Numbered from the stretch's first letter, positions 1 through 7,746 are shown. The stretch is 49,341 bases of DNA from Roseburia faecis (GCF_001406815.1 NZ_CVRR01000013.1:1-49341); one strand, 5' to 3'. The notes: generated from the sequence alone by a model not told the origin. Made by a program: numbers and translations.

Positions 1-71
1 GGTGTAAATGAAGGGGCAGTTCTCTGCAATGTCAAAACTGCTTTTTCGTTTACCCCATCATCGATTGTAAC

Positions 72-596
72 CTAAAGAATTTTCAATTCATGATTTGTTG
101 CTATTTGTAGTGTGAGAACCCAGATGTTTCTTTTATCATCCTTTTGGATAGATACACCATTCACATAGTTGCTGCCTTTCAAATTATCGATTTCATAGGG
201 AGTCCATGTTTTACCGGCATCATTTGTAATATACGCATAAGTATCCTCGCCGTGGTAACTTGTGAGAATCATTCCGTTTGATTTATTTCTAAAAGCCATA
301 TCTGCCGGATAATTCCGTATATCAGTTGACAGGTCTTTTACAGGTGTGTAAGTGTGACCGCTATCTTTTGTTGTCCATAACATTTTACCCATTATTCCGG
401 CACCCGGATCAGAACAATACAGGAGATATCCATGTCTGGCATCCGTAAAACTTATGTATACAGCATTTGGTCCGCCATAGGATTCATAAGATAATGAAGA
501 AAGTTTTTCTACTTTTCCACTGTTTGTGCAACAAATTACGGAAATTTTATTGTCAGTGGAAAAGTATGCAACGTATACCAGATCTTTGCCACAAAG
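72..596 (-). pseudogene. Remnant of an Asp-box (BNR-like) beta-propeller protein
   Basis: The minus-strand frame is open from about 596 down to a TAG at 72-74, but the only ATG (390-392) lies mid-domain and the coding sense clearly continues upstream of it. Two Asp-box motifs are visible, TTKDSGHTY and TNDAGKTW, which in the family sit on hairpin turns of sialidase-like propellers. The 5' end is lost at a TGA (597-599), so signal peptide and first blades are gone; the 3' end stops abruptly after ELKIL, exactly where similarity to the copy at 2478-2666 begins to fail (near 80). I read it as a gene fragment cut at both ends. Surface binding or hydrolase function is unknown. Confidence 0.6.
81..269. 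repeat. 189-bp direct repeat, copy 1 (propeller coding segment)
   Basis: This stretch aligns without gaps to 2478-2666 with about seven mismatches by eye. It codes on the minus strand for the same propeller segment (from ILTSYHGE to NHELKI). Both copies lie in the same orientation about 2.4 kb apart. Confidence 0.9.
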
Positions 597-738
597 TCAA
601 GTGATGAATTTATAGAAATAATTTGTTTTTAATAATCGCTCTCCAGAAATATATTATGTATAGGCTGTACACGTCATGTATAATTAACAAAATTACAGCT
701 GTTTAACTCAAATATATAAGCATTTTCGATAGTCATAA

Positions 739-767
739 TTGACTAAGTAGCACAAATATGGTATTAT
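739..767 (+). promoter_or_regulatory. Sigma-A type promoter of the secreted 310-residue protein
   Basis: TTGACT at 739-744, 17-bp spacer, TATTAT at 762-767 preceded by TGG (extended -10). It lies about 55 bp ahead of the start codon at 826. The rest of 597-825 is AT-rich and holds nothing else I recognise. Confidence 0.7.
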
Positions 768-825
768 TTTAACAACAATTAATTATGGGGATTTTTTATA
801 AAAATGAGAAGGAGGTCACAACTTT

Positions 826-1758
826 ATGAAAAGAATGATAAGCACTTTAATGGCGACTATATTGTTAGCATTGTCTTTTGCTGTTCCGGTATTTGCCCAA
901 GAATCTTCCGATAACAGTGTTCTAATAGACTCGTTATTAGAAGAACGTGCAGCACTTATCTGTTTGGAAAAATGGAACGAAGTAGATTCTCTTGACCAAC
1001 AGTTAGAAAGTTTAGGTGTTGAAAAACTTACTGCCGCAGAGGTAGATGAACGCTTTGGCAGTATAAATGGTGCCACACCATATGTATCAAAGCCAGCTTC
1101 CACAAATGTAACTTGGCTATCAAGCCGAACCAATTATACATATAAAGGTGTTACATATGAAATTCAAACACTAACAGCTCAGCCGAACCAGAATAATTCT
1201 AACTTAAAAAATAGTGGAAGCCGTTCCATTGCATCAAGCTATAAGTGGAAAGTCGGTTCCATGAATGCTCTTTCGGTTGTAGGCTCCTCTCTTGCAGGAG
1301 AAATTCCAGGTGCATCTTTGGCTTTGTCGGTATATGATACCATAAGCGGCTTTGTAAGTGGAATTTCTAAGACAACTGAAATATCTTCGGCCGAAATTGT
1401 GTATTCATATGCGCATATAACTACGGCATCCTTTAAATATGTAAAAATCAAGGGACAGTCAGATGACTATCAAAATTTAACTTATATTTCTACTAAAGGT
1501 ACGACTGCTGTTGGCTATCAGTATCCTACCTTTACATATTCTGGTGGTTCTGTAAAACCTAATGTTATTCAAGGTAATCGTACAATAACCTCTACTCCTA
1601 GTGGGTATAACAGTAATGTTAATGCTGTAAAAGCATACTCTGACCCATATGCTGCACGAAGATCATATGTGGGAAGTGTAAAAATTACTGGACTTGAAAG
1701 TAAATCTGTTTCTTCAATTTATCCGGTTTGCCCTGAATTTCCGGCACATATTTATTAA
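826..1758 (+). CDS. Secreted protein of unknown function, 310 aa
   Basis: Starts at an ATG behind a strong AGGAGG (812-817). Residues 1-24 form a classic signal peptide (basic start, hydrophobic core, cleavage likely after PVFA). The mature protein has a short acidic helical N-terminal part (about 25-75), then a Ser/Thr/Tyr-rich region with a hydrophobic glycine/alanine stretch near 150-185 (about LSVVGSSLAGEIPGASLAL) that could insert into or span a membrane, and a beta-rich C-terminus. No catalytic motif was recognised. It is followed within 10 bp by a small membrane protein with a zinc ribbon. Large secreted bacteriocin-like proteins (for example the geobacillin 26 type) have a broadly similar plan, so a bacteriocin/immunity pair is possible, but this is only a guess. 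Confidence 0.75.
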   Translation: MKRMISTLMATILLALSFAVPVFAQESSDNSVLIDSLLEERAALICLEKWNEVDSLDQQLESLGVEKLTAAEVDERFGSINGATPYVSKPASTNVTWLSSRTNYTYKGVTYEIQTLTAQPNQNNSNLKNSGSRSIASSYKWKVGSMNALSVVGSSLAGEIPGASLALSVYDTISGFVSGISKTTEISSAEIVYSYAHITTASFKYVKIKGQSDDYQNLTYISTKGTTAVGYQYPTFTYSGGSVKPNVIQGNRTITSTPSGYNSNVNAVKAYSDPYAARRSYVGSVKITGLESKSVSSIYPVCPEFPAHIY

Positions 1759-1765
1759 AGGATGA

Positions 1766-2017
1766 TTGAGAAATATGAAAAAGAGAAAAATTATAGGTAA
1801 TACATTGATAGTAGTTGGGCTATTGCTTTTGACAACTACACTTTTAACAGATATTGTCGTTCCACTATTGTCAATAGCAGGAGTTATTATAACTTGCATC
1901 GGGTTTATATATTTTTTAATTTTTTGGCGATGTCCATTTTGTCGAAAGCATTTACCATTTCACGGAATGATTGGTATGGTAAATTGTCCATATTGCGGTA
2001 ACAAAATAGATTCCTAA
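1766..2017 (+). CDS. Small membrane protein with C-terminal zinc ribbon
   Basis: Encodes about 80 residues: basic N-terminus, two hydrophobic segments (about 12-30 and 34-52), then a cytoplasmic zinc ribbon made of CPFC and CPYC knuckles 20 residues apart. A TTG (1766) and an ATG (1775) are both possible starts; AAAGGA at 1757-1762 overlaps the upstream stop and suits neither perfectly. It directly follows the secreted 310-aa gene and is very probably co-transcribed. The same architecture recurs at 3054-3338 on the other strand. Role unknown; a membrane partner or immunity protein for the secreted product is inference from position. Confidence 0.75.
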   Translation: MRNMKKRKIIGNTLIVVGLLLLTTTLLTDIVVPLLSIAGVIITCIGFIYFLIFWRCPFCRKHLPFHGMIGMVNCPYCGNKIDS

Positions 2018-2070
2018 ATTTAAAATGGAAATATTCCCCATAATTATGATTAGTATGTGAAAAATCAAGA

Positions 2071-2113
2071 AACTCCAGATTGAAGTCATAAATCACGACG
2101 TCAATCTGGAGTT
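2071..2113 (+). terminator. Hairpin terminator after the zinc-ribbon gene
   Basis: A perfect 13-bp inverted repeat, AACTCCAGATTGA (2071-2083) and its complement (2101-2113), followed by a T-rich run. It ends the 826-2017 transcription unit. Confidence 0.75.
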
Positions 2114-2157
2114 TTATCTTTAATTACATACTCTTTTTACTTGAATTTTGTTCAAAG

Positions 2158-2290
2158 TCATTCCAAGGCTATCGCTACTTCCCCAACAAAGTTATAAACT
2201 ATCTTAACTTCCTGCACTTTCTGACCGTCAATCTTTTTGACCTCACCCACCAGAATCTTATGGATAAGTCGGTGAAGCACCACCGGACTA
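2158..2290 (-). pseudogene. C-terminal fragment of a serine site-specific recombinase
   Basis: The minus strand reads about 43 codons to a TGA at 2158-2160, bounded upstream by another stop. The end, with VLHRLIHKILVGEVKK and VKIVYNFVGEV, resembles the last strand region (DUF4368-like, typically IxIYYNFVG) of large serine recombinases from conjugative or phage-like elements. No catalytic domain remains. Together with the duplicated segments on either side it marks a decayed mobile element. The remaining 2018-2402 sequence, outside this fragment and the hairpin at 2071-2113, has no other recognisable gene. Confidence 0.45.
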
Positions 2291-2402
2291 CGCGATCAAA
2301 CTTTCTGCAAAGAATTTTGCATTTGAAGATCGTAAAAAAATTGTGCCATTATATGCAGCGTTTTGTATCTGATATGCAATTATTATGAAAAAATGATAAA
2401 AA

Positions 2403-2861
2403 TTATGTCGCTTTCTGTACAGAATTTTGCACCTTGTTCCAACTTTTCCATAGATCATTGGATGTATAAATTACGATTTTCAATTCATGATTTGTTGCTA
2501 TTTGTAGTGTGAGAACCCAGATGTTTCTTTTATCATCCTTTTGGATAGATACACCATTCACATGGTTGCTGCCTTTCAAATTATCAATTTCATAGGGAAT
2601 CCATGTTTTACCGGCATTATTTGTAATATACGCATAATTATTCTCACCGTGGTAACTTGTGAGAATAATTTTATTGCCAAATGTGATTTTGTTGCCGGAT
2701 GCGCTCCAAATATCAGATGCATAATTTTTAAATTTTTTTGCTTCCGAAACTTGGGATTCTGTATTTTCTTTCACATTACCACATGAGGAAAGGAAACAAA
2801 CGCATATACATAATAGGAACATTAATATGGCAGATTTATAATGAAATTTACCATGCCCCAA
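2403..2861 (-). CDS. Short lipoprotein with an Asp-box propeller segment
   Basis: 152 residues if the TTG at 2859-2861 is the start; an ATG at residue 14 would leave a signal peptide with no basic start. Residues 10-26 are hydrophobic and end in a lipobox LSSC with Cys27. A short linker leads into the propeller segment shared with 81-269 (Asp box TNNAGKTW), then one further strand pair. Full-length relatives should have many more blades, so this looks like an internally deleted version joining the lipoprotein N-terminus to the last blade. The TTG overlaps the end of an upstream remnant frame (stop at 2848-2850), which may provide translational coupling. Whether the short protein folds or is functional is unclear. 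Confidence 0.5.
   Translation of the reverse strand: MGHGKFHYKSAILMFLLCICVCFLSSCGNVKENTESQVSEAKKFKNYASDIWSASGNKITFGNKIILTSYHGENNYAYITNNAGKTWIPYEIDNLKGSNHVNGVSIQKDDKRNIWVLTLQIATNHELKIVIYTSNDLWKSWNKVQNSVQKAT
2478..2666. repeat. 189-bp direct repeat, copy 2
   Basis: Gap-free partner of 81-269, about 96 percent identical by eye. It forms the C-terminal half of the small lipoprotein gene. Similarity stops sharply at both ends. Confidence 0.9.
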
Positions 2862-2964
2862 TAGAAGGAATGGATGTTACCACATCTTTATCAAATAAAA
2901 TTCCCCCTACTGTAATTTGAGATTGTTGTTTTATATTATAATCTGAAAAGGTTGTCCCATATCC
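2848..2964 (-). pseudogene. Short unknown protein tail upstream of the lipoprotein gene
   Basis: A 38-codon open stretch (about GYGTTFSDYNIK to VVTSIPSIGAW) lies between an in-frame TGA and the TAA at 2848-2850, with no start codon. The composition looks protein-like and it overlaps the lipoprotein start by 14 nt. It may be the tail of a lost upstream gene. I do not recognise the family. Confidence 0.3.
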
Positions 2965-3053
2965 TCAGTTAGATTTCGGTTAAAAAACCTGATATCGTTG
3001 GTTAAGATGCCGGCGCAGTCTTTTCAAGTACAACTTAAAAAAAGGATCATTGT

Positions 3054-3338
3054 TTAGAAGTAAATATAATCATTCTTGTCCACATATTTACCACAATGTG
3101 GACAATATCGATTACAACCTGTTTTAAGAAAACTACCACAATGAGGACATCTTCTGAACACAGCAATAAAAATTATCGTTCCAACAAGTTCCACTAACCC
3201 GGCTCCTAATATTATCAATCCTATCATAGTTCCTGTGCAAATACCTATGATCACAAGAAGTAAACCTATGACCGTAAATATAACGGATAATCTTGTCACA
3301 ATTTTAAGTGGAATACGGTGCATTTCAATCATCTCCAT
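3054..3338 (-). CDS. Small membrane protein with C-terminal zinc ribbon (second copy)
   Basis: 94 residues from the first ATG; a start at the third ATG (3323) is better spaced from a GGAG and equally possible. Two long hydrophobic segments (about 14-34 and 38-60) precede a zinc ribbon with CPHC and CPHC knuckles (RRCPHCGSF, RYCPHCGKY). The layout matches the protein at 1766-2017, with the ribbon held on the cytoplasmic side. It stands alone, oriented away from agrB. Function unknown. The upstream stretch 3339-3522 has no gene. Confidence 0.7.
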   Translation of the reverse strand: MEMIEMHRIPLKIVTRLSVIFTVIGLLLVIIGICTGTMIGLIILGAGLVELVGTIIFIAVFRRCPHCGSFLKTGCNRYCPHCGKYVDKNDYIYF

Positions 3339-3522
3339 TCTTTCAATTCTGTGGTGTATATCCTTTATAGAACCATTTGTTTAAGCAGAAAAATTCAAAA
3401 TTAAATCCGTGATATCAGAAATTGTATCTGATAAAGTGCCATTAATAGTGTATGACTTGGTATCCTGATAGATAGTTAATTGACGACATAATATTTTTTA
3501 AAAAATATATTTAATTCCATAC

Positions 3523-3646
3523 TAGTATATTTGTATAGAAAAAGCAATAGAATTGGTGCAATTGGTGTGAACTGCAAAATATTGGCTTTAAACGACAGAA
3601 CAAAAAGAGAGGGAAGAACAGCATTTTTATGTATATATGATATAAT
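3523..3646 (+). promoter_or_regulatory. agrB promoter with shared upstream activator element
   Basis: The -10 box TATAAT is at 3641-3646 and there is no good -35 box, as expected of an activated promoter. A 75-bp block at 3523-3597 repeats at 7995-8059. Its core AATATTGGCTTTAAACGACA ends 43 bp before the -10, the same distance as at the kinase promoter. Read on the minus strand it shows two GTT-centred half-sites 21 bp apart, the spacing typical of LytTR regulator sites. That the LytTR protein at 9461-10162 binds here is inference. Confidence 0.6.
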
Positions 3647-3666
3647 GAAAGCAGTATATTAGAAAA

Positions 3667-4164
3667 ATGGTGAAAATAAATATGAGTATTCCCTTTATGG
3701 TTATATTTGTGTGTGCATGGTATTTTAAAATGTTGATCCCAATGTTGATTTGGTGTGTGATGTTTTTAATGCTTCGGAATTATATTGGAGGATATCATGC
3801 AAAAACGCATTTCCGATGTATTTTGTATAGCAGTGTTTATGGAGTTATAGCAATGTATGGAATAATCTGGTTGGCGGTTGTTCACCTGACAGTAAAATTG
3901 ATTGTATGTGGAGGTCTGTTATTGATTAATATTTTTACAGGACCTGTCATTCATGATGAAAACTTGAAAGGTTATAAGAGAAACTATTGTAAAATCGGTG
4001 TTGGTGTATTAGCAGGTGGAGTAGTTTGCGCAGTATTTTTAAACCTTGGCAATACAAAATTAGGGAATGCTGTTTTTATGGGGATAATTTCTGCCGAGTT
4101 TTTATATGGAATAGATTTGTTAATAAATGGGAAAAAGATAAAGCTGTATAATGAGATGAATTAG
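3667..4164 (+). CDS. agrB: AgrB-like peptide-processing membrane protease
   Basis: AgrB proteins are membrane cysteine proteases that trim and cyclise the AgrD precursor into a peptide signal. The catalytic region is clear: RNYIGGYHAKTHFRC, with His and Cys seven residues apart as in the family, followed by several hydrophobic segments. At 165 residues it is shorter than usual (about 190-200), lacking roughly 30 residues before the catalytic motif; the promoter -10 lies only about 20 bp upstream, so this short form seems to be the natural product. Start is ATG 3667 with a weak SD, or ATG 3682. No AgrD-like gene was recognised beside it. It is co-transcribed with the next small gene and sits convergent to the ABC transporter operon. 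Confidence 0.8.
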   Translation: MVKINMSIPFMVIFVCAWYFKMLIPMLIWCVMFLMLRNYIGGYHAKTHFRCILYSSVYGVIAMYGIIWLAVVHLTVKLIVCGGLLLINIFTGPVIHDENLKGYKRNYCKIGVGVLAGGVVCAVFLNLGNTKLGNAVFMGIISAEFLYGIDLLINGKKIKLYNEMN

Positions 4165-4171
4165 GAGAAAA

Positions 4172-4393
4172 ATGAGAATGAAAAAATATCTTGGAACAAT
4201 TTTTTTAATATTTGGTTTTTTGGAAATTATAGTATTGAGTGCAATTTCAACTTTTGACAGGGTAATGTATGAAGATACAAATCATTTTATTGGATTTATA
4301 AATAATTATGGGTTGTGGCCATTTCTAATAGGTTCTGTAATAGTACTATTTTGCGGAGTGGTTTTGATAGTGTTAGAATATAGTAAAAGATAG
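4172..4393 (+). CDS. Small two-helix membrane protein after agrB
   Basis: 73 residues behind AGGAG, 8 bp after agrB. Two hydrophobic helices (about 5-25 and 48-68) flank a polar loop rich in Asp, Asn and aromatic residues (about residues 28-46). In AgrB loci this slot usually carries AgrD, but the protein is long, its only Cys is inside the second helix, and it has no acidic AgrD tail, so I do not call it AgrD. It could be a membrane helper, an immunity protein, or an unusual signal precursor. Confidence 0.6.
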   Translation: MRMKKYLGTIFLIFGFLEIIVLSAISTFDRVMYEDTNHFIGFINNYGLWPFLIGSVIVLFCGVVLIVLEYSKR

Positions 4394-4414
4394 TGAAATA
4401 AAGGATATTTTATC

Positions 4415-4472
4415 AAATGCCAGAAGTGTCAGTTAAGATAAAGAGTTTATTTTGATTGACATTCTGGCATTT
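4415..4472. terminator. Bidirectional hairpin between convergent operons
   Basis: Arms AAATGCCAGAA plus TGTCA (4415-4431) and their complement (4456-4472), with one bulged base, lie between the agrB unit and the convergent transporter operon. AT-rich flanks on both sides fit use in both directions. Confidence 0.65.
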
Positions 4473-4497
4473 AAAATTAAGGTATTTAAGTATGTAA

Positions 4498-5031
4498 TTA
4501 CAAAGTTTTTACGGTATATCCGTAATTTTTTAATTGTTCATAGACCTGACTATTTTGGGGAGCATAGATAATTCCGGTAAAATTTCCAAAAGAATCTTTT
4601 TCAATTGTGCAATTTCCGTTTTCTATCGAAATTGATGTTAAAGAAGGATTATCATAAAAAGCCATATGACCAATTTTATTGACAGAAGCTGGAATGTATA
4701 CTGTTTTGATAGCCTCGCACCATGAAAAACATCCTTCTTCAATTTCGCAGACTTTATAACCAGCAAGTTCATTGGGAATACGCAGATCTACAGGTGTCGA
4801 ATTGCTTGGTAGATAGGAAACAAGATCTGCATAATTTTGCGCACGAATTCTGTAATTATAATTTTCAGCGTTTTGAAGCGGATCGTTGGTAGTCATTTCA
4901 TTTTTTGAAACAGAAAAAGACTGCGGAAAATAAAATTTTAACAATTGATTGCAACCACAAGAGAGTAAGATCATGCCAATAATAAGAATAGAAAATATCC
5001 AAAAAACGATGCGATGATTAATTTTTATCAT
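4498..5031 (-). CDS. Lipoprotein with BspA-type leucine-rich repeats
   Basis: 177 residues. A hydrophobic N-terminus (about 9-25) ends in LLSCGC, with Cys25 or Cys27 as lipidation site. The C-terminal half has BspA-like LRR_5 repeats (VYIPASVNKIGHMAF, then LTSISIENG) as in surface proteins of gut Firmicutes. Last gene of the transporter operon, overlapping the ATPase gene by 14 bp, so its product is likely tied to the exporter: a surface immunity or sensor lipoprotein would fit, but no direct sign of the substrate exists. Confidence 0.7.
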   Translation of the reverse strand: MIKINHRIVFWIFSILIIGMILLSCGCNQLLKFYFPQSFSVSKNEMTTNDPLQNAENYNYRIRAQNYADLVSYLPSNSTPVDLRIPNELAGYKVCEIEEGCFSWCEAIKTVYIPASVNKIGHMAFYDNPSLTSISIENGNCTIEKDSFGNFTGIIYAPQNSQVYEQLKNYGYTVKTL

Positions 5032-5644
5032 AAAGGTTTCCTTCTTTCATTTCAAGAATCTGGTCACAGAGACTGGTAATATTCTGATGATCATGTGTGG
5101 CGATTATAATACAGGACTTCTTCTTTTTTAAATCTTCCAGAATGGCTTTCAGACACCCAATGGTATCTGTATCCAGCGCATTGGTTGGTTCGTCTAAAAG
5201 AAGTAATTGTGGGGTTTCAAAAATTGCCTGCGCAATATTAAGCTTTTGTTTCATCCCCAGAGAGAATTTTTTTACTTTTTCATTGCTTTCAAGGTTTATT
5301 TTCCGGAGTGCGTCCTGAATGTCGGAAGTGGTGGCATAATGGTTGATTTTATTTAATTCTTCCAGATTTTCGAATGCAGTTAACTGGGGTTGTAATTCCA
5401 TGTTTTCTATAATTAGTCCCATATGGTCAGGAAAAGAGATTTCTTTATGTAACGTTTTCCCATTAATTATGATTGAGCCGGAAGTCGGGAAAACCAGACC
5501 GGATATGATACGGAGTAACATTGTTTTTCCGGAACCGTTGATGCCATAAATACCGTAAATTTTTCCGGCCTCAAAAGTGTAAGAAATATCATTTAGTACG
5601 GTTTTCTTTTTAAATTTTTTTGAGATGTGTTCTAATTGAATCAT
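5018..5644 (-). CDS. ABC transporter ATP-binding protein
   Basis: 208 residues from ATG 5644, which overlaps the stop of the upstream permease gene as ATGA; the longer open frame upstream is not used. All ATPase motifs are intact: Walker A GINGSGKT, signature SLGMKQK, Walker B LLLLDEPT and the switch His in ATHD. Proteins of this short type pair with ABC-2 permeases for bacteriocin export or immunity. Its partners are the three membrane genes upstream in the same operon. Confidence 0.9.
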   Translation of the reverse strand: MIQLEHISKKFKKKTVLNDISYTFEAGKIYGIYGINGSGKTMLLRIISGLVFPTSGSIIINGKTLHKEISFPDHMGLIIENMELQPQLTAFENLEELNKINHYATTSDIQDALRKINLESNEKVKKFSLGMKQKLNIAQAIFETPQLLLLDEPTNALDTDTIGCLKAILEDLKKKKSCIIIATHDHQNITSLCDQILEMKEGNLYDKN

Positions 5645-6285
5645 ACAAAGTCCTTTCTTTTTATTTGTAAATAAAGTAAAAAATACAGCATCATGATAAA
5701 AATGATTTTGATTGCAGGTGTGCAATACCATGGAAATATAAGGTAAGCAATTTTGCGGAATGGATGGGCGAAAACCATACATTCGGATATCAGGCAATAA
5801 ATCGAGAGAAATAAAATGGTGGTCGTTTCAGATACACATAAGCGGAGTAAAAGAACCCACTGAAACAACAGATACAGGTTTAAAAAAGTACCAAATAAAT
5901 GCATTATGATGGTCACGCTATTTTGCATAAAACATTCAAAATATAATAATACATTCCCACAAAAATATATAGAGCAAGTAATAAAAACTAATATAATACC
6001 GGAAAGATGTAATTTATTGATTAAAATATTCCGTGATTTTAAGCGAGGAATAATAAAACTCCCGTAATCATACAAAAAATCGGTATCATAAACAGAAAAA
6101 TATAAAATTGCACTTATAGGAAGAAGCCATTGGGCACAAACATCTAAAAAGGATGTGGGGTGTGATGGCAGTTGGTAAGCAAACATAAATGCAGTGTCTG
6201 GTAAAATACTGATATATTTAAAATGTAATAATTGTAAAATAAAAAACGGCAAAAGAAATCGAATACAATTTTTAAGTGCTTTCAT
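5641..6285 (-). CDS. ABC-2 type permease subunit (third membrane protein)
   Basis: 214 residues, about six hydrophobic segments and no soluble domain; rich in Phe, Leu, Tyr. It overlaps the preceding permease by 4 bp and the ATPase by 4 bp, indicating tight co-expression. No conserved motif recognised, so the permease role rests on context. Confidence 0.65.
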   Translation of the reverse strand: MKALKNCIRFLLPFFILQLLHFKYISILPDTAFMFAYQLPSHPTSFLDVCAQWLLPISAILYFSVYDTDFLYDYGSFIIPRLKSRNILINKLHLSGIILVFITCSIYFCGNVLLYFECFMQNSVTIIMHLFGTFLNLYLLFQWVLLLRLCVSETTTILFLSIYCLISECMVFAHPFRKIAYLIFPWYCTPAIKIIFIMMLYFLLYLQIKRKDFV

Positions 6286-6992
6286 TCATAAAACTCCTTC
6301 TTCTTATTTGTTTGCAAATATACCAGATACAAAAGAAGGGCAAGAAATGTAAGCCGAAGCAAGTCATAAAAGCATACAATAACAGACTGGTGGTGCGCCA
6401 TATAGTGAATGGCTACCAGGCAATTCCGAAGAGGAAGGAAATAACTGTTGCTTATTTTGTAAAGAAAAATCTGCGTGCAGCATAAAAGACATACTCCAAG
6501 TGAAGCGTACAGGGTAGGAATGTAGTTGTTTAATATTTGCTGAATGCAAAAGATTCCCATACAATACAAAAAATCTGCAATCCACTGAAAGAAAAAAATA
6601 TAAAAAATGGGAAAAAAATTCAAATAACGAAATCCGATCTGTGTAAACAGATAGATTCCTCCCGAAAGTATGTGAAGGGCAGCAAATAGCAAAGTAAAAC
6701 AAAGCACTGTCTGGTATTGGCAGCGGAAATACTGGTATCGTGTCTGGTATCTGCAGACAAAGCAGCTAGTTTGCGGAGCCATCATCTGGGGAAGATAAAC
6801 CAGATATACAAAAGGAATAATAATTGCATAAGCATGCAAAAAGTAAAAATCACCTGAGAAAAAGGAGACCAGATAAGAAGAAAATGTAATCAGGTTTTTA
6901 TGATACATATGACCTGATTTCGCATATACAAGAGCCACTGTGACATAAAAAAACAAAAAAGTAAAAACTGTTGTGATACATTTCTTATTCAT
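6282..6992 (-). CDS. ABC-2 type permease subunit (second membrane protein)
   Basis: 236 residues, strongly hydrophobic with about six membrane segments, and a loop with FVCRYQTRYQYFRCQYQ near residues 78-94 that resembles the coupling segment seen in the neighbouring permeases (compare ILISRIGKRKMLYRLLIK in the first one). Overlaps both neighbours by a few bases. Function assigned from operon position. Confidence 0.65.
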   Translation of the reverse strand: MNKKCITTVFTFLFFYVTVALVYAKSGHMYHKNLITFSSYLVSFFSGDFYFLHAYAIIIPFVYLVYLPQMMAPQTSCFVCRYQTRYQYFRCQYQTVLCFTLLFAALHILSGGIYLFTQIGFRYLNFFPIFYIFFFQWIADFLYCMGIFCIQQILNNYIPTLYASLGVCLLCCTQIFLYKISNSYFLPLRNCLVAIHYMAHHQSVIVCFYDLLRLTFLALLLYLVYLQTNKKKEFYE

Positions 6993-7746
6993 AGATACTC
7001 CTTCTGGTCAGAATACAGATGTATAGGATTGCTGGCACGAAAAATAATAAAAGTCCTGAAGCTGTTTCTGTAAGGGTAGAATTAATTTGAAACGGCTGGA
7101 AAATTAAAAGCAGGGAGCCGGGTTTTAAAATTTCAATCAGCCAGAAAAATATACTTACAAAATATACCGTTTTTCGGTTGCGGAAATAAAAGGATGTTGC
7201 ACAACAAAACATACCCATAATGCCATAGATAATACATGTGATCAGAATATGTACAAAATTGTTTAACAAAGGATGGTTAGTCCAAAACATTGTAAAAACG
7301 TTTAAAGCAGAAATTTCAGATGGATTGTATTTCCCACCACGAAACATCAAGTGAACACAGAGTAGATTCAGGGAAAGAGAAAGAAAAACCAATACGGATA
7401 GCAATATAAAATTTTTTATAAGAAGACGGTAAAGCATTTTTCTCTTTCCAATCCGGCTGATCAGGATATTATCATAACCCCGTTCCTGATCCATCAAACA
7501 ATCATTGGAGGAAATTACCAGACAGTACAATGGAATCAGCCATAAGTAAAGACCTTGAAAGATATGTCCGATACCAACGCTGTTTCCGCATAAAAAGAAA
7601 GCACAATCTGGCTGATAGGCATAGTTTCCCTGAATAATCTGATATATGTACCACCAGGATTCCAGAAATGGAAGAATAAAAATCCATAGCAAAACCATAA
7701 CGGTGGATAAAGTGCTGAGATTTCGTTTGATTAAAAATTGTAACAT
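6985..7746 (-). CDS. ABC-2 type permease subunit (first gene of the operon)
   Basis: 253 residues with about six membrane segments. The first extracellular loop is long and aromatic; residues about 85-120 (QERGYDNILISRIGKRKM) resemble the cytosolic coupling motif of ABC-2 permeases such as those of lantibiotic immunity systems. First gene of a five-gene operon that reads 7746 to 4498 with overlaps at every junction. SD AAAGGAG lies before ATG 7746. The operon runs divergently from the histidine kinase gene. Confidence 0.7.
   Translation of the reverse strand: MLQFLIKRNLSTLSTVMVLLWIFILPFLESWWYIYQIIQGNYAYQPDCAFFLCGNSVGIGHIFQGLYLWLIPLYCLVISSNDCLMDQERGYDNILISRIGKRKMLYRLLIKNFILLSVLVFLSLSLNLLCVHLMFRGGKYNPSEISALNVFTMFWTNHPLLNNFVHILITCIIYGIMGMFCCATSFYFRNRKTVYFVSIFFWLIEILKPGSLLLIFQPFQINSTLTETASGLLLFFVPAILYICILTRRSIYE

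Noticed and set aside
1-71. Inverted-repeat-like sequence at the left edge as an IS end
   Set aside because: It coincides with the point where the propeller copy loses similarity, but the window edge leaves too little sequence to name an element.
816-1133. Antisense frame opposite the secreted protein
   Set aside because: No SD, no promoter, and the plus-strand gene has signal peptide, SD and promoter.
4172-4393. Candidate AgrD precursor after agrB
   Set aside because: It is 73 residues with two membrane helices, no Cys in a loop or amphipathic leader context, and no acidic AgrD tail.
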